From the NCBI GenBank assembly GCA_035384565.1, contig DAOOIT010000007.1, positions 62,001 to 126,000 on the forward strand: a stretch of DNA of 64,000 nt, written 5' to 3'. Below, piece after piece: positions 16,741 to 25,651 of this stretch. Position 1 is the stretch's first letter. Each line of letters begins with the position of its first letter. The notes beneath the pieces are model-generated. The model had not been told where the DNA came from and made no database searches. It saw only the letters and a program-made list of their open reading frames with translations. The position numbers and the translations under genes were made by a program. Source of the stretch: Planctomycetota bacterium. GTDB taxonomy: Bacteria; Planctomycetota; PUPC01; DSUN01.

Positions 16741-17909
16741 CGCGCGTCCTTTCGTCTCGCAAGAAACGCCGCCAGCCGGTCGAGCGCGGGCGCGAGGATG
16801 CTCTCCTCGACCGCGAAACACAGGCGCACGTGGCCCTCGCCGCCCGCGCCGAAGGCACAGCCGGGCGCCAGGCCCACCCCCCTATCGAGAAGGAGGCGGC
16901 GGCAGAAGTCGAACGAGTCGGTCAGGCCCTCGATGCGCGGGAACACATAGAACGCTCCCGCGGGCCGCGCGAGTTCCACGCGCGGGCAGTGGCCGAGGCG
17001 CTCGCACGCCAGGTCGCGCAACGCGCGATAGCGCATCTGCATCTCGCGCACGAATGCCTCGCCCTTGGTGATCGCCGCAAGGGCTGCCCGCTGCGAGGGC
17101 GCGGGGGCATGGCTCACCACGAACTCCTGGAGCTTCGTCATCTGCTCCACGATCTGCTGCGGGCCGAGGGCATAGCCCACGCGCCAGCCCGTCATGCTGT
17201 AGGCCTTCGACAGGCTGTTCAGCAGCATCAGGTGCTCGCGCAGCCGTCCCAGGCGACGCACCGGCGCCACGGGGCCGTCGAACACGATCCGCTCGTACAC
17301 CTGGTCGAGGATCAGGCACACGCCACGCGCGGCGGCCAGATCGGCCAGGAACGCCTCTTCGGCCCCCGACATCACCCAGCCGGTCGGGTTCGACGGGCTG
17401 TTGACGAAGAGCACGCGCACCGACGGGTCCAGCGCGGCCGCCAGGGCGTCGTGGTTCACGCGAAACGCGCCGTCGTTCTCGACCAGCGGCACCTCGACGG
17501 GCGTCGCGCCGAGCATCTGCACAATGGCCGCCACGTTCGGCCAGCAGGGCGACAGAATCACCGCCTTCGAGCCGGGCTCGAGGGTCGCCGCGAAGGCCAG
17601 GAACAGCGCCTCCACGCCGCCCGCGGTCACCACCACCTCGCCGTCGGGGTCGTAGTCGAAGCCGTGGAGGCGGCGGGTCTGCGCCGCGATGGCCTGGCGC
17701 AGGTCGAGATAGCCTGCGTTGAGGGTGTAGAACGTATGCCCCTCGTCAATCGCCTGCTTGGCGGCCTCCTTGATGAAGGCCGGCGTGGGCACGTTCGATT
17801 CGCCGAAGTACAGGCGCAGGGGATTGGCCACCTGCGTGGCCAGGTCCGACAGCTCGCGGATGCGGCTGCGCGGCACCGAGGCCGCGTGCCGCGAGGGGAA
17901 CTCGTGCAC
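16737..17909 (-). CDS. PLP-dependent class I/II aminotransferase
   Basis: 390 residues from GTG 17909, preceded by AGAGGAG at about 6 bases; promoter placement (17938-17966) excludes the farther in-frame ATG at 17966. Fold type I motifs: VTAGGVEALFLAF near the N-terminus, NSPSNPTGW, LILDQVYERIVF with the PLP-binding Asp and Tyr, the Schiff-base Lys in NSLSKAYSMTGWRVGYAL, and GHVRLCFAV containing the substrate-carboxylate Arg. This is the aspartate/alanine aminotransferase-like branch. The reaction is amino transfer from an amino acid to a 2-oxo acid; the exact pair is unknown. Operon with the cupin. Confidence 0.87.
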   Translation of the reverse strand: MHEFPSRHAASVPRSRIRELSDLATQVANPLRLYFGESNVPTPAFIKEAAKQAIDEGHTFYTLNAGYLDLRQAIAAQTRRLHGFDYDPDGEVVVTAGGVEALFLAFAATLEPGSKAVILSPCWPNVAAIVQMLGATPVEVPLVENDGAFRVNHDALAAALDPSVRVLFVNSPSNPTGWVMSGAEEAFLADLAAARGVCLILDQVYERIVFDGPVAPVRRLGRLREHLMLLNSLSKAYSMTGWRVGYALGPQQIVEQMTKLQEFVVSHAPAPSQRAALAAITKGEAFVREMQMRYRALRDLACERLGHCPRVELARPAGAFYVFPRIEGLTDSFDFCRRLLLDRGVGLAPGCAFGAGGEGHVRLCFAVEESILAPALDRLAAFLARRKDAR

Positions 17910-17937
17910 CGGCTGCTCCTCTCTGTTTCCTCCTCCG

Positions 17938-17966
17938 ATGATAGTGGCAAATGCCCACGGGGTCAA
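17938..17966 (-). promoter_or_regulatory. Promoter for aminotransferase-cupin operon
   Basis: Minus-strand TTGACC, 17 bases, TATCAT. Predicted start near 17931, about 22 bases before GTG 17909. Divergent from, and only 16 bases away from, the promoter at 17983-18011. Confidence 0.75.
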
Positions 17967-17982
17967 CCCGCCTGACGCCTGG

Positions 17983-18011
17983 TTGAAACCCCTTGGCGTT
18001 GCCCATATACT
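17983..18011 (+). promoter_or_regulatory. Promoter for the amidohydrolase gene
   Basis: TTGAAA, 17 bases, TATACT, predicted start near 18018 and a leader of about 32 bases to ATG 18050. Confidence 0.75.
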
Positions 18012-18049
18012 GCCTCACGGGGAGGAGCACTGAGAGCGAGGACGACGCG

Positions 18050-18886
18050 ATGATTGACATCCACACCCACATCGGCAAGGTCTGGCGTGGGCGGCCCTGG
18101 CTCACCGCAGGCAAACTGGTGCGCTGGATGGACCGCCACGGGATCGAGAAGGCGGTCGTCCATTCCATCGAGAATCCCGAGGAACTGCACTACTACGTGC
18201 CCACACCCTACGTGCTCAAAGCCTGCCGCCGCTTCCCCGACCGCCTGTTGCCTTTCTGCAACGTGGATCCCCGCATCGAGAACTCCAGCCCCAAGACCGA
18301 CTTCTACTCGCTCATCAAGGACTACGTGGACCAAGGGGCGCGCGGCTTCGGCGAGTCGCTCTCGGGCCTGCCCGTGGACGACCCGCGGCTCGTGGCCATC
18401 TACACGGCGTGCGGCCGCCTGGGCCTGGCGGTGACACTGCACATGGACAACCTCCGCGGCACCGACGCCCTCGGTCTGCCCGGCCTCCGCCGCGTGCTGG
18501 CCGCGTGCCCCGACACGGTGTTCTTCGCCCACGCGCCCCACTGGTGGGCCGAGATCAGCGCCGACGTGCGCGAGGAGGACCGCGGCGGCTACCCCAAGCG
18601 CCCCGTGGTCCCCGGCGGCGCTGTCGAGCAGGTTTTCGATGCCTTCCCCAACATCTACGGCGACCTGTCGGCCTTCTCAGGCTACAACGCCATCACCCGC
18701 GACCCCGAGTTCGGCCGCGGCTTCCTCGAGCGCTGGAGCCACCGCCTCTGCTTCGCCACCGACTACCTGCGGCCCGGCCAGGATTGTCCGATCATCCGCC
18801 ACATCCGCGAGGTGGACATCAGCCGCAAGGCCCGCCGCCGCATCACCCGCGACAACGCCCGACGGGTTCTGAGGCTGAAGGGATGA
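18050..18886 (+). CDS. Amidohydrolase-family (amidohydrolase 2) metal-dependent hydrolase
   Basis: 278 residues from ATG 18050. It starts with IDIHTHIG, the metal-binding HxH of the TIM-barrel amidohydrolase superfamily; later FFAHAPHWW and FATDYLRPG give the expected His and Asp ligands. The small size and ITRDNARRVLRL ending match COG2159 enzymes, which include decarboxylases and hydrolases of cyclic substrates. The gene is followed by a hairpin (18893-18929) and then the PL10-like lyase. The reaction is not assignable. Confidence 0.8.
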   Translation: MIDIHTHIGKVWRGRPWLTAGKLVRWMDRHGIEKAVVHSIENPEELHYYVPTPYVLKACRRFPDRLLPFCNVDPRIENSSPKTDFYSLIKDYVDQGARGFGESLSGLPVDDPRLVAIYTACGRLGLAVTLHMDNLRGTDALGLPGLRRVLAACPDTVFFAHAPHWWAEISADVREEDRGGYPKRPVVPGGAVEQVFDAFPNIYGDLSAFSGYNAITRDPEFGRGFLERWSHRLCFATDYLRPGQDCPIIRHIREVDISRKARRRITRDNARRVLRLKG

Positions 18887-18892
18887 GGCATC

Positions 18893-18929
18893 GAGGGAGG
18901 AAGCCCTTTCTGGCAGAACGGGCTCCCTC
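18893..18929 (+). terminator. Hairpin after the amidohydrolase gene
   Basis: Stem of GAGGGA and GCCC (with a four-base bulge) against GGGC-TCCCTC, closed by an inner TTCTG/CAGAA pairing. There is no U-tract, so factor-independent termination is uncertain. Confidence 0.45.
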
Positions 18930-18974
18930 CCCCACGCCCTCTGCATCCCAAAGACTTATAGACTGGAGAAGCCG

Positions 18975-20417
18975 ATGCTGCTGACCAGGCGAGCAGCCGC
19001 CCTTGGGTTCCTGATGTCACTCGGCCCCTCACCCTATGCAGCGGATGGTTCGCAGGAATTGCGTGACCACGCGCTCGCCGGGATGAAGCGAGCAACAGAG
19101 TTCTTCACGCGGGAGGTGGCCTGCCACGGCGGCTACCTGTGGCGCTACTCGGAAGACCTGAAGCAGCGCGAAGGCGAGGGCACCGCCACCGAGACCCAGG
19201 TGTGGGTGCAGCCGCCCGGCACCCCCGCCGTGGGCCTGGCCTTCGTGCGTGCCTACCAGGCCACCGGCGACAAGCAATTCCTCGACGCCGCCCTCGCCGC
19301 CGCCCACGCGCTCGTCTTCGGCCAGATGCGGTCGGGCGGATGGCAGTATCTGATTGACTTCAGCGAGGCCGGCGCGAAGCGCTTCGCCTACCGCCACCTG
19401 CCGGAGCCGAAGTCCAAGGGCGTTCGCACCCACTCAGTCCTCGACGACAACACGACCCAGGCCGCCCTCCGCCTCCTGATGGCTGTGGATGAGTTGGTGA
19501 AGGACGAGAGGGTGCACGAGGCGCTCGTCTACGGCCTCGACGCGTTGCTCAAGGCCCAGCTCCCAAAGGGCGGCTGGCCCCAGGTGTTCGGCCTGCCCGA
19601 GCCCGAGCAGCAATTCGCCCCCTATGTGAAGATCGAGCTGGATGGGACGCGCACGACGCTCCAGCGCCCCACCCGCTACTGGCACTACGCCACGTTCAAC
19701 GATGGGGCGATCAACGACTGCATCGCCGTGTGCCTGGAGGCGCACGAGCGGACGAAGGAGGCGAAGTACCTCGACGCGGCGCGGCGCGCGGGCGACTTCA
19801 TCCTTCTCTCGCAACTCAAGCCCCCGCAGGCCGGCTGGGCGCAGCAGTACACGCACGACCTCAAGCCCGAGTGGGCGCGCAAGTTCGAGCCGCCCGCCGC
19901 CTGCTCCGCCGTGGCCGTCCGCAACATCCGCTCCCTCATCGAGATCTGGCTCGCCACAGGCGACGCCAAGTACCTGGAGCCGATCCCCCCTGCGCTCGAC
20001 TGGCTCGAGCGCTCGAAGCTCCCGGGCGAGAAGCCCCGCTGGGCGCGCTTCTACGAGCTGGGCACCAACCGCCCCCTCTACTTCGTCAAGGACACCTACG
20101 AGCTGACCTATCGCGACGACAACCTGCCCACCCACTACAGCTTCCAGGGCGACTACGGCGTCGAGAGCGCCGTCCGCGCCTTCCGAGCCGCGAAGGAGAA
20201 AGGCCGCGAGGCCCTGCTGGCCGAGCGGGCCCGCAAGCCCGCCGCCTCCGAGCTTCAGGCCAGGGCGCGGACGATGGAGCCCCAGGTGCGCCGCGTGCTC
20301 GACGCGCTTGATGCCAGGGGGCGCTGGATCACCGACGGCTGGATCGAGTGCAAGGTCTTCATCGCCAACCTCGACGCGCTGTCCTCGTACCTCGCCGCCA
20401 CGCGGCCGGCGCCGTGA
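18975..20417 (+). CDS. Exported pectate-lyase-like protein (PL10-like)
   Basis: 480 residues. The N-terminus MLLTRRAAALGFLMSLG resembles a twin-arginine or Sec signal. The body has repeating helical hairpins typical of an alpha-barrel; LLKAQLPKGGWPQVF followed by YWHYATFNDGAINDCI closely follows the GGWPQ and TFND signatures of PL10 pectate lyases. If active it would cleave polygalacturonate by beta-elimination outside the cytoplasm. The catalytic Asp/Arg set cannot be confirmed by eye, and related non-catalytic alpha-barrel proteins exist. It is three codons upstream of a UroD-like gene. Confidence 0.72.
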   Translation: MLLTRRAAALGFLMSLGPSPYAADGSQELRDHALAGMKRATEFFTREVACHGGYLWRYSEDLKQREGEGTATETQVWVQPPGTPAVGLAFVRAYQATGDKQFLDAALAAAHALVFGQMRSGGWQYLIDFSEAGAKRFAYRHLPEPKSKGVRTHSVLDDNTTQAALRLLMAVDELVKDERVHEALVYGLDALLKAQLPKGGWPQVFGLPEPEQQFAPYVKIELDGTRTTLQRPTRYWHYATFNDGAINDCIAVCLEAHERTKEAKYLDAARRAGDFILLSQLKPPQAGWAQQYTHDLKPEWARKFEPPAACSAVAVRNIRSLIEIWLATGDAKYLEPIPPALDWLERSKLPGEKPRWARFYELGTNRPLYFVKDTYELTYRDDNLPTHYSFQGDYGVESAVRAFRAAKEKGREALLAERARKPAASELQARARTMEPQVRRVLDALDARGRWITDGWIECKVFIANLDALSSYLAATRPAP

Positions 20418-20428
20418 AGGGCTCTGTC

Positions 20429-21577
20429 ATGCTCCCCAAGGAACGTGTCGCCGCCATCTTCGCGCACCGCCCGACCGATCGGGTGCCCCTCTACATGGGC
20501 AGCTTCTCGTCGCGGGTGGCCTCGGCCATCCTCGGCAGGCCGAGGGCGTGCGTCGGAGGGGGAGTCGTCCAGTTCTACGAGTCCGAGGCCCTGTGGAATG
20601 GGCCGGCCGCGCACGCCGAGTTCGTCGAGCGGGCATTCCAGGACGCGATGGACCTGCCGCGCGTGCTCGACCTGGACTATGTGCGTCCCTCGTACTGGCG
20701 GCTGGCCGAGCAGCCGACGCGGCGGATTGACGAGTTCACCTTCCTTTACGGCGACCCCGACGGCGCCTACCGCGTGATGCGGTTCGACCCCGAGACCGAG
20801 CTGTACCAGGTGGTTGACCAGCAGCCGCGCCGCGAGACGACGATGGAAGACATCGAGCGGCACGTGGCCGAGCTGGAGGCGAGCCTGGCCGGCTACACGC
20901 CTTCCGAATCCCTTGTGAAGGACTGGCAGCGGGCGATGGCCGTCCACGGCGGAACGCGAGCGGTCCACGCCTTCGGCATCGGGGTGGGCCTGCCCTATCA
21001 GGACGCCGCGTGGCTGATGGCGGTGACGCTACGCCCCGACCTGATCCGCCGCTACCTCGACGCCCAGGCCGAGCGGGCCTGCCGCAACGCCGAGCTGCTC
21101 GGCCGCGTGGGGGCGCGCTACGCCCACGGCGGCGGCGACTTCGCCGGCACCCACGGCCCCAACTACTCGCCCCGCGCGTTCCACGAACTGATGTTGCCCG
21201 CGCTCCAGAAGGTCTCCGACGCCTGCCACAGGCACGGCGTCTACCACATGTTCGCCAGCGACGGCAACCTGTGGCCCGTGGCCGACGACTTGTTCGGGGC
21301 GTCGGGCGTGGACGCCTTCTATGAGATTGACCTGCGGGCGGGCATGGACCTGCGGCGGCTCCGCGAGCGTTTCCCCCACCTTGCGCTGCTGGGTGGTATC
21401 AGCTCGCACACGGTCCATCGCGGCACGAAGCGCGACGTGGTGCGCGAGACTCGCGCCGCCCTCGACGCCGCGCGGGAGCTCGGCAGCATCATGGTCGGCT
21501 GTTCGAACCTGGTCGTCTGTCAGACCCCAATGGCGAACTTCTGGGCGATGATGGAGACGCTGCACGCCCGCCGCTGA
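20429..21577 (+). CDS. Uroporphyrinogen-decarboxylase-fold protein, degenerate zinc site
   Basis: 382 residues from ATG 20429 (GAAGGG about 7 bases upstream); an alternative GTG at 20414 overlaps the previous stop. The UroD/MtaA fold is indicated by KERVAAIFAHRPTDRVPL at the N-terminus and a C-terminal TIM-barrel pattern with HLALLGGISSHTV. Where corrinoid methyltransferases of this family have a His-x-Cys-Gly motif, this protein reads HMFASDGN, so the Cys ligand is missing. It is therefore not a heme-pathway UroD and may not be a zinc methyltransferase. Likely coexpressed with the PL10-like lyase. Confidence 0.78.
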   Translation: MLPKERVAAIFAHRPTDRVPLYMGSFSSRVASAILGRPRACVGGGVVQFYESEALWNGPAAHAEFVERAFQDAMDLPRVLDLDYVRPSYWRLAEQPTRRIDEFTFLYGDPDGAYRVMRFDPETELYQVVDQQPRRETTMEDIERHVAELEASLAGYTPSESLVKDWQRAMAVHGGTRAVHAFGIGVGLPYQDAAWLMAVTLRPDLIRRYLDAQAERACRNAELLGRVGARYAHGGGDFAGTHGPNYSPRAFHELMLPALQKVSDACHRHGVYHMFASDGNLWPVADDLFGASGVDAFYEIDLRAGMDLRRLRERFPHLALLGGISSHTVHRGTKRDVVRETRAALDAARELGSIMVGCSNLVVCQTPMANFWAMMETLHARR

Positions 21578-21591
21578 AGGCGCCGCGCCCC

Positions 21592-22893
21592 CTACTCGAG
21601 ATATCCCAGCAGGTGCTTCTCGGCCTCGAACAGGCGGTCGCACATCGTCCGGATCTCAGCCAGCGAGCACACGGCCGCCGTCAGCGGGTCCAGCATGCAG
21701 GCGTGGATGGCCTTCTCGCGGTCGCCCTCGAGCGCCGCCTGCACCGTGAGGTCCTGCACGACGATGTTCGACAGGTTGAGCGCGGCAAGCTGCGTGGGCA
21801 GTTCGCCGATGACGCACGGGTGCACGCCCTCGCGGTCGGCGAAGCAGGGCACCTCGACGACGCACTCGGGCGGCAGGTTGGTGATGATGCCGTCGTTCGC
21901 CACGTTGCCGTTGAAGCGGAAGGGCGCGCCGCTCTCGATGCCGTTCATGATGCCCGAGGCGTACTCGTGCGACGCCTTGACCTCGATGGGCTTCTCGCCG
22001 CGCACCTGGGCGAGGAAGTCGGGATCCTGCCAGTCCCACCGCGAGCCGGTCACTTCCCTGGCGGGCCGCCGCTCCTTGAGGCCGAACGGCTCCCACAGCT
22101 CGCGGCGCTTGCGGAAGTAGGGCACGTATTCGGACATGTGGGTGGACGACTCGGTGACGAAGCAGCCGAACTGGCGGAGGATCTCGAAGCGCACGGGGTC
22201 CTTGGCTCGAATCTCGGGGTTCTCCGCCGCCTCGAAGAGCAGCGGGTAGGCGTCCGCATCGTTCCATTCGAGCTGGAGGAACCAGGCCATGTGGTTGATG
22301 CCGGCCACCCAGAAGCGCATCTCGCCAAAAGGCTTGTTGATGTAGCGGGCGAGTTGCTCGCTCGTGCCCTGCACGCTGTGGCAGAGGCCCACGACCTCGA
22401 TGCCCGTGGCTTCGTTCATCGCCCAGCAGAGCATGGCCATGGGATTCGTGTAGTTGATGAGCAGCGCGTCGGGGCACAGCTCTTCCATGTCGCGGCAGAT
22501 GCGCAGCATCTCGGGCGCCGTGCGCAGCGTGCGGAACACGCCGCCCACGCCCACCGTGTCGGCCACCGACTGCTCGACGCCGTATTCGGCGGGGATCATC
22601 ACTTCGTCGTAATAGGGCGAGCCGGCGTAGGCGCGGCCGCCGACGGCGATGGCCACGACCACGTAGTCGGCGCCCGGCAGCACCTCGCGGCGATCGGTCG
22701 CCCAGCGCACCTCCACGGGCGCCCCGAGCTGCCGCACGAGCGCCTGCACCCACTCGGCCACGTGGCGCGCGCTCTCCTCGTTGATGTCCACGAGCGCAAT
22801 GCTGCCCGTGCGCAGCGCCTCGTGGGCCAGAATATCGAGGCTCAGCCGTTTGCCGAAGCCGCTCCCCGCGCCGATGATCACGACGTTCGCCAT
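21592..22893 (-). CDS. Glycoside hydrolase family 4 (alpha-galactosidase/glucosidase-like)
   Basis: 433 residues from ATG 22893 with AGGAG 8 bases upstream. The N-terminal NAD-binding motif is VVIIGAGSGFGKRL followed by LVDINEE. The GH4 signatures are NYTNPMAMLCWAMNE, the metal-binding Cys in LCHSVQGTS and the His in GINHMAWF. GH4 enzymes hydrolyse alpha- or beta-glycosides by an NAD- and Mn-dependent redox-elimination route in the cytoplasm. The CHSVQG form fits alpha-galactosidase or alpha-glucuronidase subgroups rather than 6-phospho-beta-glucosidases. Own promoter at 22929-22957. Confidence 0.88.
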   Translation of the reverse strand: MANVVIIGAGSGFGKRLSLDILAHEALRTGSIALVDINEESARHVAEWVQALVRQLGAPVEVRWATDRREVLPGADYVVVAIAVGGRAYAGSPYYDEVMIPAEYGVEQSVADTVGVGGVFRTLRTAPEMLRICRDMEELCPDALLINYTNPMAMLCWAMNEATGIEVVGLCHSVQGTSEQLARYINKPFGEMRFWVAGINHMAWFLQLEWNDADAYPLLFEAAENPEIRAKDPVRFEILRQFGCFVTESSTHMSEYVPYFRKRRELWEPFGLKERRPAREVTGSRWDWQDPDFLAQVRGEKPIEVKASHEYASGIMNGIESGAPFRFNGNVANDGIITNLPPECVVEVPCFADREGVHPCVIGELPTQLAALNLSNIVVQDLTVQAALEGDREKAIHACMLDPLTAAVCSLAEIRTMCDRLFEAEKHLLGYLE

Positions 22894-22928
22894 GCCGGTG
22901 CTCCTGGTGTTCCCCCCGATGCCGCCAG

Positions 22929-22957
22929 ACTCTAGCGACTCGCCCAATGCGAAGCAA
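22929..22957 (-). promoter_or_regulatory. Promoter for the GH4 gene
   Basis: Minus-strand TTGCTT, 17 bases, TAGAGT; about 30 bases of leader to ATG 22893. Divergent with the promoter at 22965-22992. Confidence 0.65.
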
Positions 22958-22964
22958 GCCGCGC

Positions 22965-22992
22965 TTGACCCGTGAAACGGAATCCGTATAGT
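22965..22992 (+). promoter_or_regulatory. Promoter for the lipoprotein gene at 23049
   Basis: TTGACC, 16 bases, TATAGT, predicted start near 22999. Confidence 0.75.
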
Positions 22993-23048
22993 GTGCCGAC
23001 GCCCGGACAGGGCGGGAACCTCGCCTCCCTCGCTTCGCAGGAGCCAGA

Positions 23049-23660
23049 ATGCCCGCAAGCCGCGCCCCGCTTCTCCTGCTCATCGCGTGCATTGTCTCGG
23101 GGTGCGCCACCGTGCGCATGACCGATCCAGGCCGCACGGCGACCGAGCAACTGCTGCTGAGCACCGCGGCGGACCGCGCCGTGCAGCAGCTGGACCTCGC
23201 GCCGCTGTCGGGCCGGAAGGTGTTCGTGGACGCCACGAACTTCGAAGGCGCCGACAAGGCCTATGCGCTCGGCTCCTTGAGCAGCCGAGCCGCCGACAAG
23301 GGCGCCCTGCTTGTCCCCAAGGTGGAAGAGGCGGCGGTTATTGCCGCCGCTCGCGCCGGCGCACTCTCCATTGATCGCACGGAGTTTCTGATCGGCATCC
23401 CCCGCCTCGTCCTGCCCACGCCCACAGGCGCGACGGTTCAGACCCCCGAGGTCGCCCTCGTCAAGCGCGTGGCGCAGACGGGCATCGCCAAGGTGGCCCT
23501 GGCCGCCTACGAGACGGGCTCGGGCAAGCAGGTGCTCTCGGTCGGGCCCGTAAGCGGCACCTCCTACTACACGCTCTGGACGCTCATGGGTTTTTCGTGG
23601 CGCGTGACGGATGTGCCCGAGAAGGCCCCGCGCTTCCGGTGGTGGCCCTGGGGCACGTAG
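23049..23660 (+). CDS. Small lipoprotein of unknown function
   Basis: 203 residues. The signal peptide ends in the lipobox VSGC (residues 16-19), so it is probably membrane-anchored. The mature part reads TATEQLLLSTAADRAVQQLD, then a hydrophilic domain with KVFVDATNFEGADKAYALGS, resembling the planctomycete DUF6655-type lipoproteins; that label is from memory. No catalytic motif. It has its own promoter and ends one base before the stop of the convergent DUF6785 gene. Confidence 0.75.
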   Translation: MPASRAPLLLLIACIVSGCATVRMTDPGRTATEQLLLSTAADRAVQQLDLAPLSGRKVFVDATNFEGADKAYALGSLSSRAADKGALLVPKVEEAAVIAAARAGALSIDRTEFLIGIPRLVLPTPTGATVQTPEVALVKRVAQTGIAKVALAAYETGSGKQVLSVGPVSGTSYYTLWTLMGFSWRVTDVPEKAPRFRWWPWGT

Positions 23661-23661
23661 C

Positions 23662-25587
23662 TCACCAGACGTGGATCTTGTGCCCGTCGCCGGGGAACCA
23701 GATGCAATCCACCAGGAACGACACGCCCAACCCGGCCACATAGCCCACCATGATGCCTACGAAGAACGCGCGCCAGCGCCGGTAGGCCTGGATGCCGCCG
23801 AGCTTAATGATCAGCGTCTTGATGACCCAAGTAAGGAAGATCGAGAAGGCGGCGTAGCCGGTGGTTTCGCCCGCGCCGATGGCCATGCCCACGGGATGGA
23901 TGGGCCACCAGGCGTAGCGGTACTGAAGCGCAGCGACGGCCCCCGTGGTCGCGGCCCCGATGCCCATGAACAGCAGGCGGTTCCAGTCGGTGGGCATTGG
24001 GTTGAGCTCCTTCTTCGCGAGGTAGCCGAAAATCCACTCGTGGCCGCGCGACCATTCAAAGGCGTCGAAGTTGTGCGCGCCGCGCGTGTAGCACAGGTAC
24101 AGCGTGTAGGCCACGCCCACGGCCAGCGACACGACGGCGGCCAGGGCCATCATCAGCAGGAAGCCGCGGCGGGCCCGCGCCTCAGCCCCGGCCATTCGGA
24201 GGTTGTGCGCAGCAGTGTACGGGATCAGCCGCTCGTTGTTGCAGTTCACGCAGTAACCCAGGCCCACCATCAGGCGGTCGGCGGAACTCATCTTGTCGTA
24301 GCCCAGAGTGTAGAAGGTCGCCTCCTGCGGCGTGATGGGGCTCCACAGGTAGATCAGCCCCGTCTGCGCGACGAGGCGCGTGACCCCCACGTAGATGATG
24401 AAGCCGATCGGCACGAAGAACAGCGCAACGCCGGCCGACATGCCCGCCCGAGTGTACCACGCAAACACCACGCTGCCGCCAACCAGGAGGCCCAATGCCG
24501 CCGTGCGGTAGCTCACGACCTCGCGGGTGTCGTCTGCGCCGCCCTGGAGGCCGAGCACGCGCCGCACCACGCCCGCGAGATGCCCGCGTGCCATCCAGAA
24601 GCCAAGCAGCACGAGCGCCAGGAACCCGCCCCAGTTCTGCCACCCGCAGGCCGCGCTGAACGGGCAGCCCCAGTTGTCGGGCGGGCCGATGTCCAGCCCC
24701 ACCGTGTTGAAGATGCCCGCCTCGAAGAGGAACAGCAGGCGGAAGAACCAGACGCTGAACAGGATGTTCAGCGGCGTGAAGTAGGCGAAGCCCATCACGA
24801 AGAAGTTCGCCTTGCACAGGATGGCCGGGAACTTGGGGCTGAACTGCACGTAGGCCCAGGTCTGAAACGGAATCGTCGGGAAGTCCCAGTCGAAGTACGC
24901 GATCATGTTCCAGCAGATCACGGAGAACGGGATGGCGGCGCCGATCCAGAAGAGCGGCTGGTGGGCGATGGCCGGCCAGGGCGAGTCGCGGCGCTCGTCC
25001 ATCAGGAGCATGGGAAGCTCGGCCAGCGGGAAAGTCAGGCGCTCGTGGTCCACCCATTGCCGCCGCAGGATCACCATCGCGCAGAACGAGCACAAGAAGA
25101 GCGCGGCGATGAGCAGGCTCCACCAGAACAGGGGCATCACCCACGCCTCCCACGGGATCGCCTCGGCGCGCGGCAGGCCGTTGAAGAGCCACTCGACCGC
25201 ATGCCCCGTGTCGCTGGGTGCCAGCCAGCGCGGCATGGTGCGGCTCATCCACTCGGCCCAGAAGTTCTCGGGCGAGGCATAGTAGAACGGCGCCGAAATG
25301 TAGCTGAGCAGGAACCCGATGATGCCGAGCGACGGGAAGATGGCGGCCACCATGCCCATCGAGAACACGATCACCAGCTCCCACGGCTCGAAGGCCAGGT
25401 GGCGGCGAATCGCCCGCAGCGACACGTTCACGGGGAACACGAGCAGCAGGAAGGGCAGGAGCACGGCCACCGAGATATAGCCGAAGCGCATCCAGAGGCC
25501 GCGCGATACGTAGTAGCCGAACGGCTCCCACACATTGATGAGCGCGGCGAGCGCGGCGCCGACCAGGATGGCGCGGAACCTTCGCAT
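23662..25587 (-). CDS. Polytopic membrane protein, DUF6785/DUF6784-like (OPT-related)
   Basis: 641 residues with more than a dozen hydrophobic segments, starting RFRAILVGAALAALINVWEP. The sequence style (FGYYVSRGLW, GWQNWGGFLALVLLGFWMAR, a C-terminal WWPIHPVGMAIGAGETTG) matches the DUF6785/DUF6784 pair, membrane proteins related to oligopeptide transporters and common in PVC bacteria near carbohydrate genes. A transport role is likely but the substrate is unknown. The promoter -10 ends 6 bases before the ATG, so the mRNA may be leaderless. Confidence 0.78.
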   Translation of the reverse strand: MRRFRAILVGAALAALINVWEPFGYYVSRGLWMRFGYISVAVLLPFLLLVFPVNVSLRAIRRHLAFEPWELVIVFSMGMVAAIFPSLGIIGFLLSYISAPFYYASPENFWAEWMSRTMPRWLAPSDTGHAVEWLFNGLPRAEAIPWEAWVMPLFWWSLLIAALFLCSFCAMVILRRQWVDHERLTFPLAELPMLLMDERRDSPWPAIAHQPLFWIGAAIPFSVICWNMIAYFDWDFPTIPFQTWAYVQFSPKFPAILCKANFFVMGFAYFTPLNILFSVWFFRLLFLFEAGIFNTVGLDIGPPDNWGCPFSAACGWQNWGGFLALVLLGFWMARGHLAGVVRRVLGLQGGADDTREVVSYRTAALGLLVGGSVVFAWYTRAGMSAGVALFFVPIGFIIYVGVTRLVAQTGLIYLWSPITPQEATFYTLGYDKMSSADRLMVGLGYCVNCNNERLIPYTAAHNLRMAGAEARARRGFLLMMALAAVVSLAVGVAYTLYLCYTRGAHNFDAFEWSRGHEWIFGYLAKKELNPMPTDWNRLLFMGIGAATTGAVAALQYRYAWWPIHPVGMAIGAGETTGYAAFSIFLTWVIKTLIIKLGGIQAYRRWRAFFVGIMVGYVAGLGVSFLVDCIWFPGDGHKIHVW

Positions 25588-25593
25588 GGCCGC

Positions 25594-25621
25594 ATTCTAC
25601 CCCGATGCGCCGCTCAGTCAA
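25594..25621 (-). promoter_or_regulatory. Promoter predicting a leaderless mRNA
   Basis: Minus-strand TTGACT, 16 bases, TAGAAT, then GCGGCC and the ATG at 25587. A start seven bases past the -10 would be the A of the ATG, leaving no Shine-Dalgarno. Confidence 0.65.
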
Positions 25622-25651
25622 CGCGAAATGCGCGCGGGGGATGCCTCGGGC

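Noticed and set aside
20429..21577. Heme-pathway uroporphyrinogen decarboxylase (hemE)
   Set aside because: The HemE N-terminal Arg-rich substrate motif is absent, and three diverged paralogues sit in carbohydrate context rather than with heme genes.
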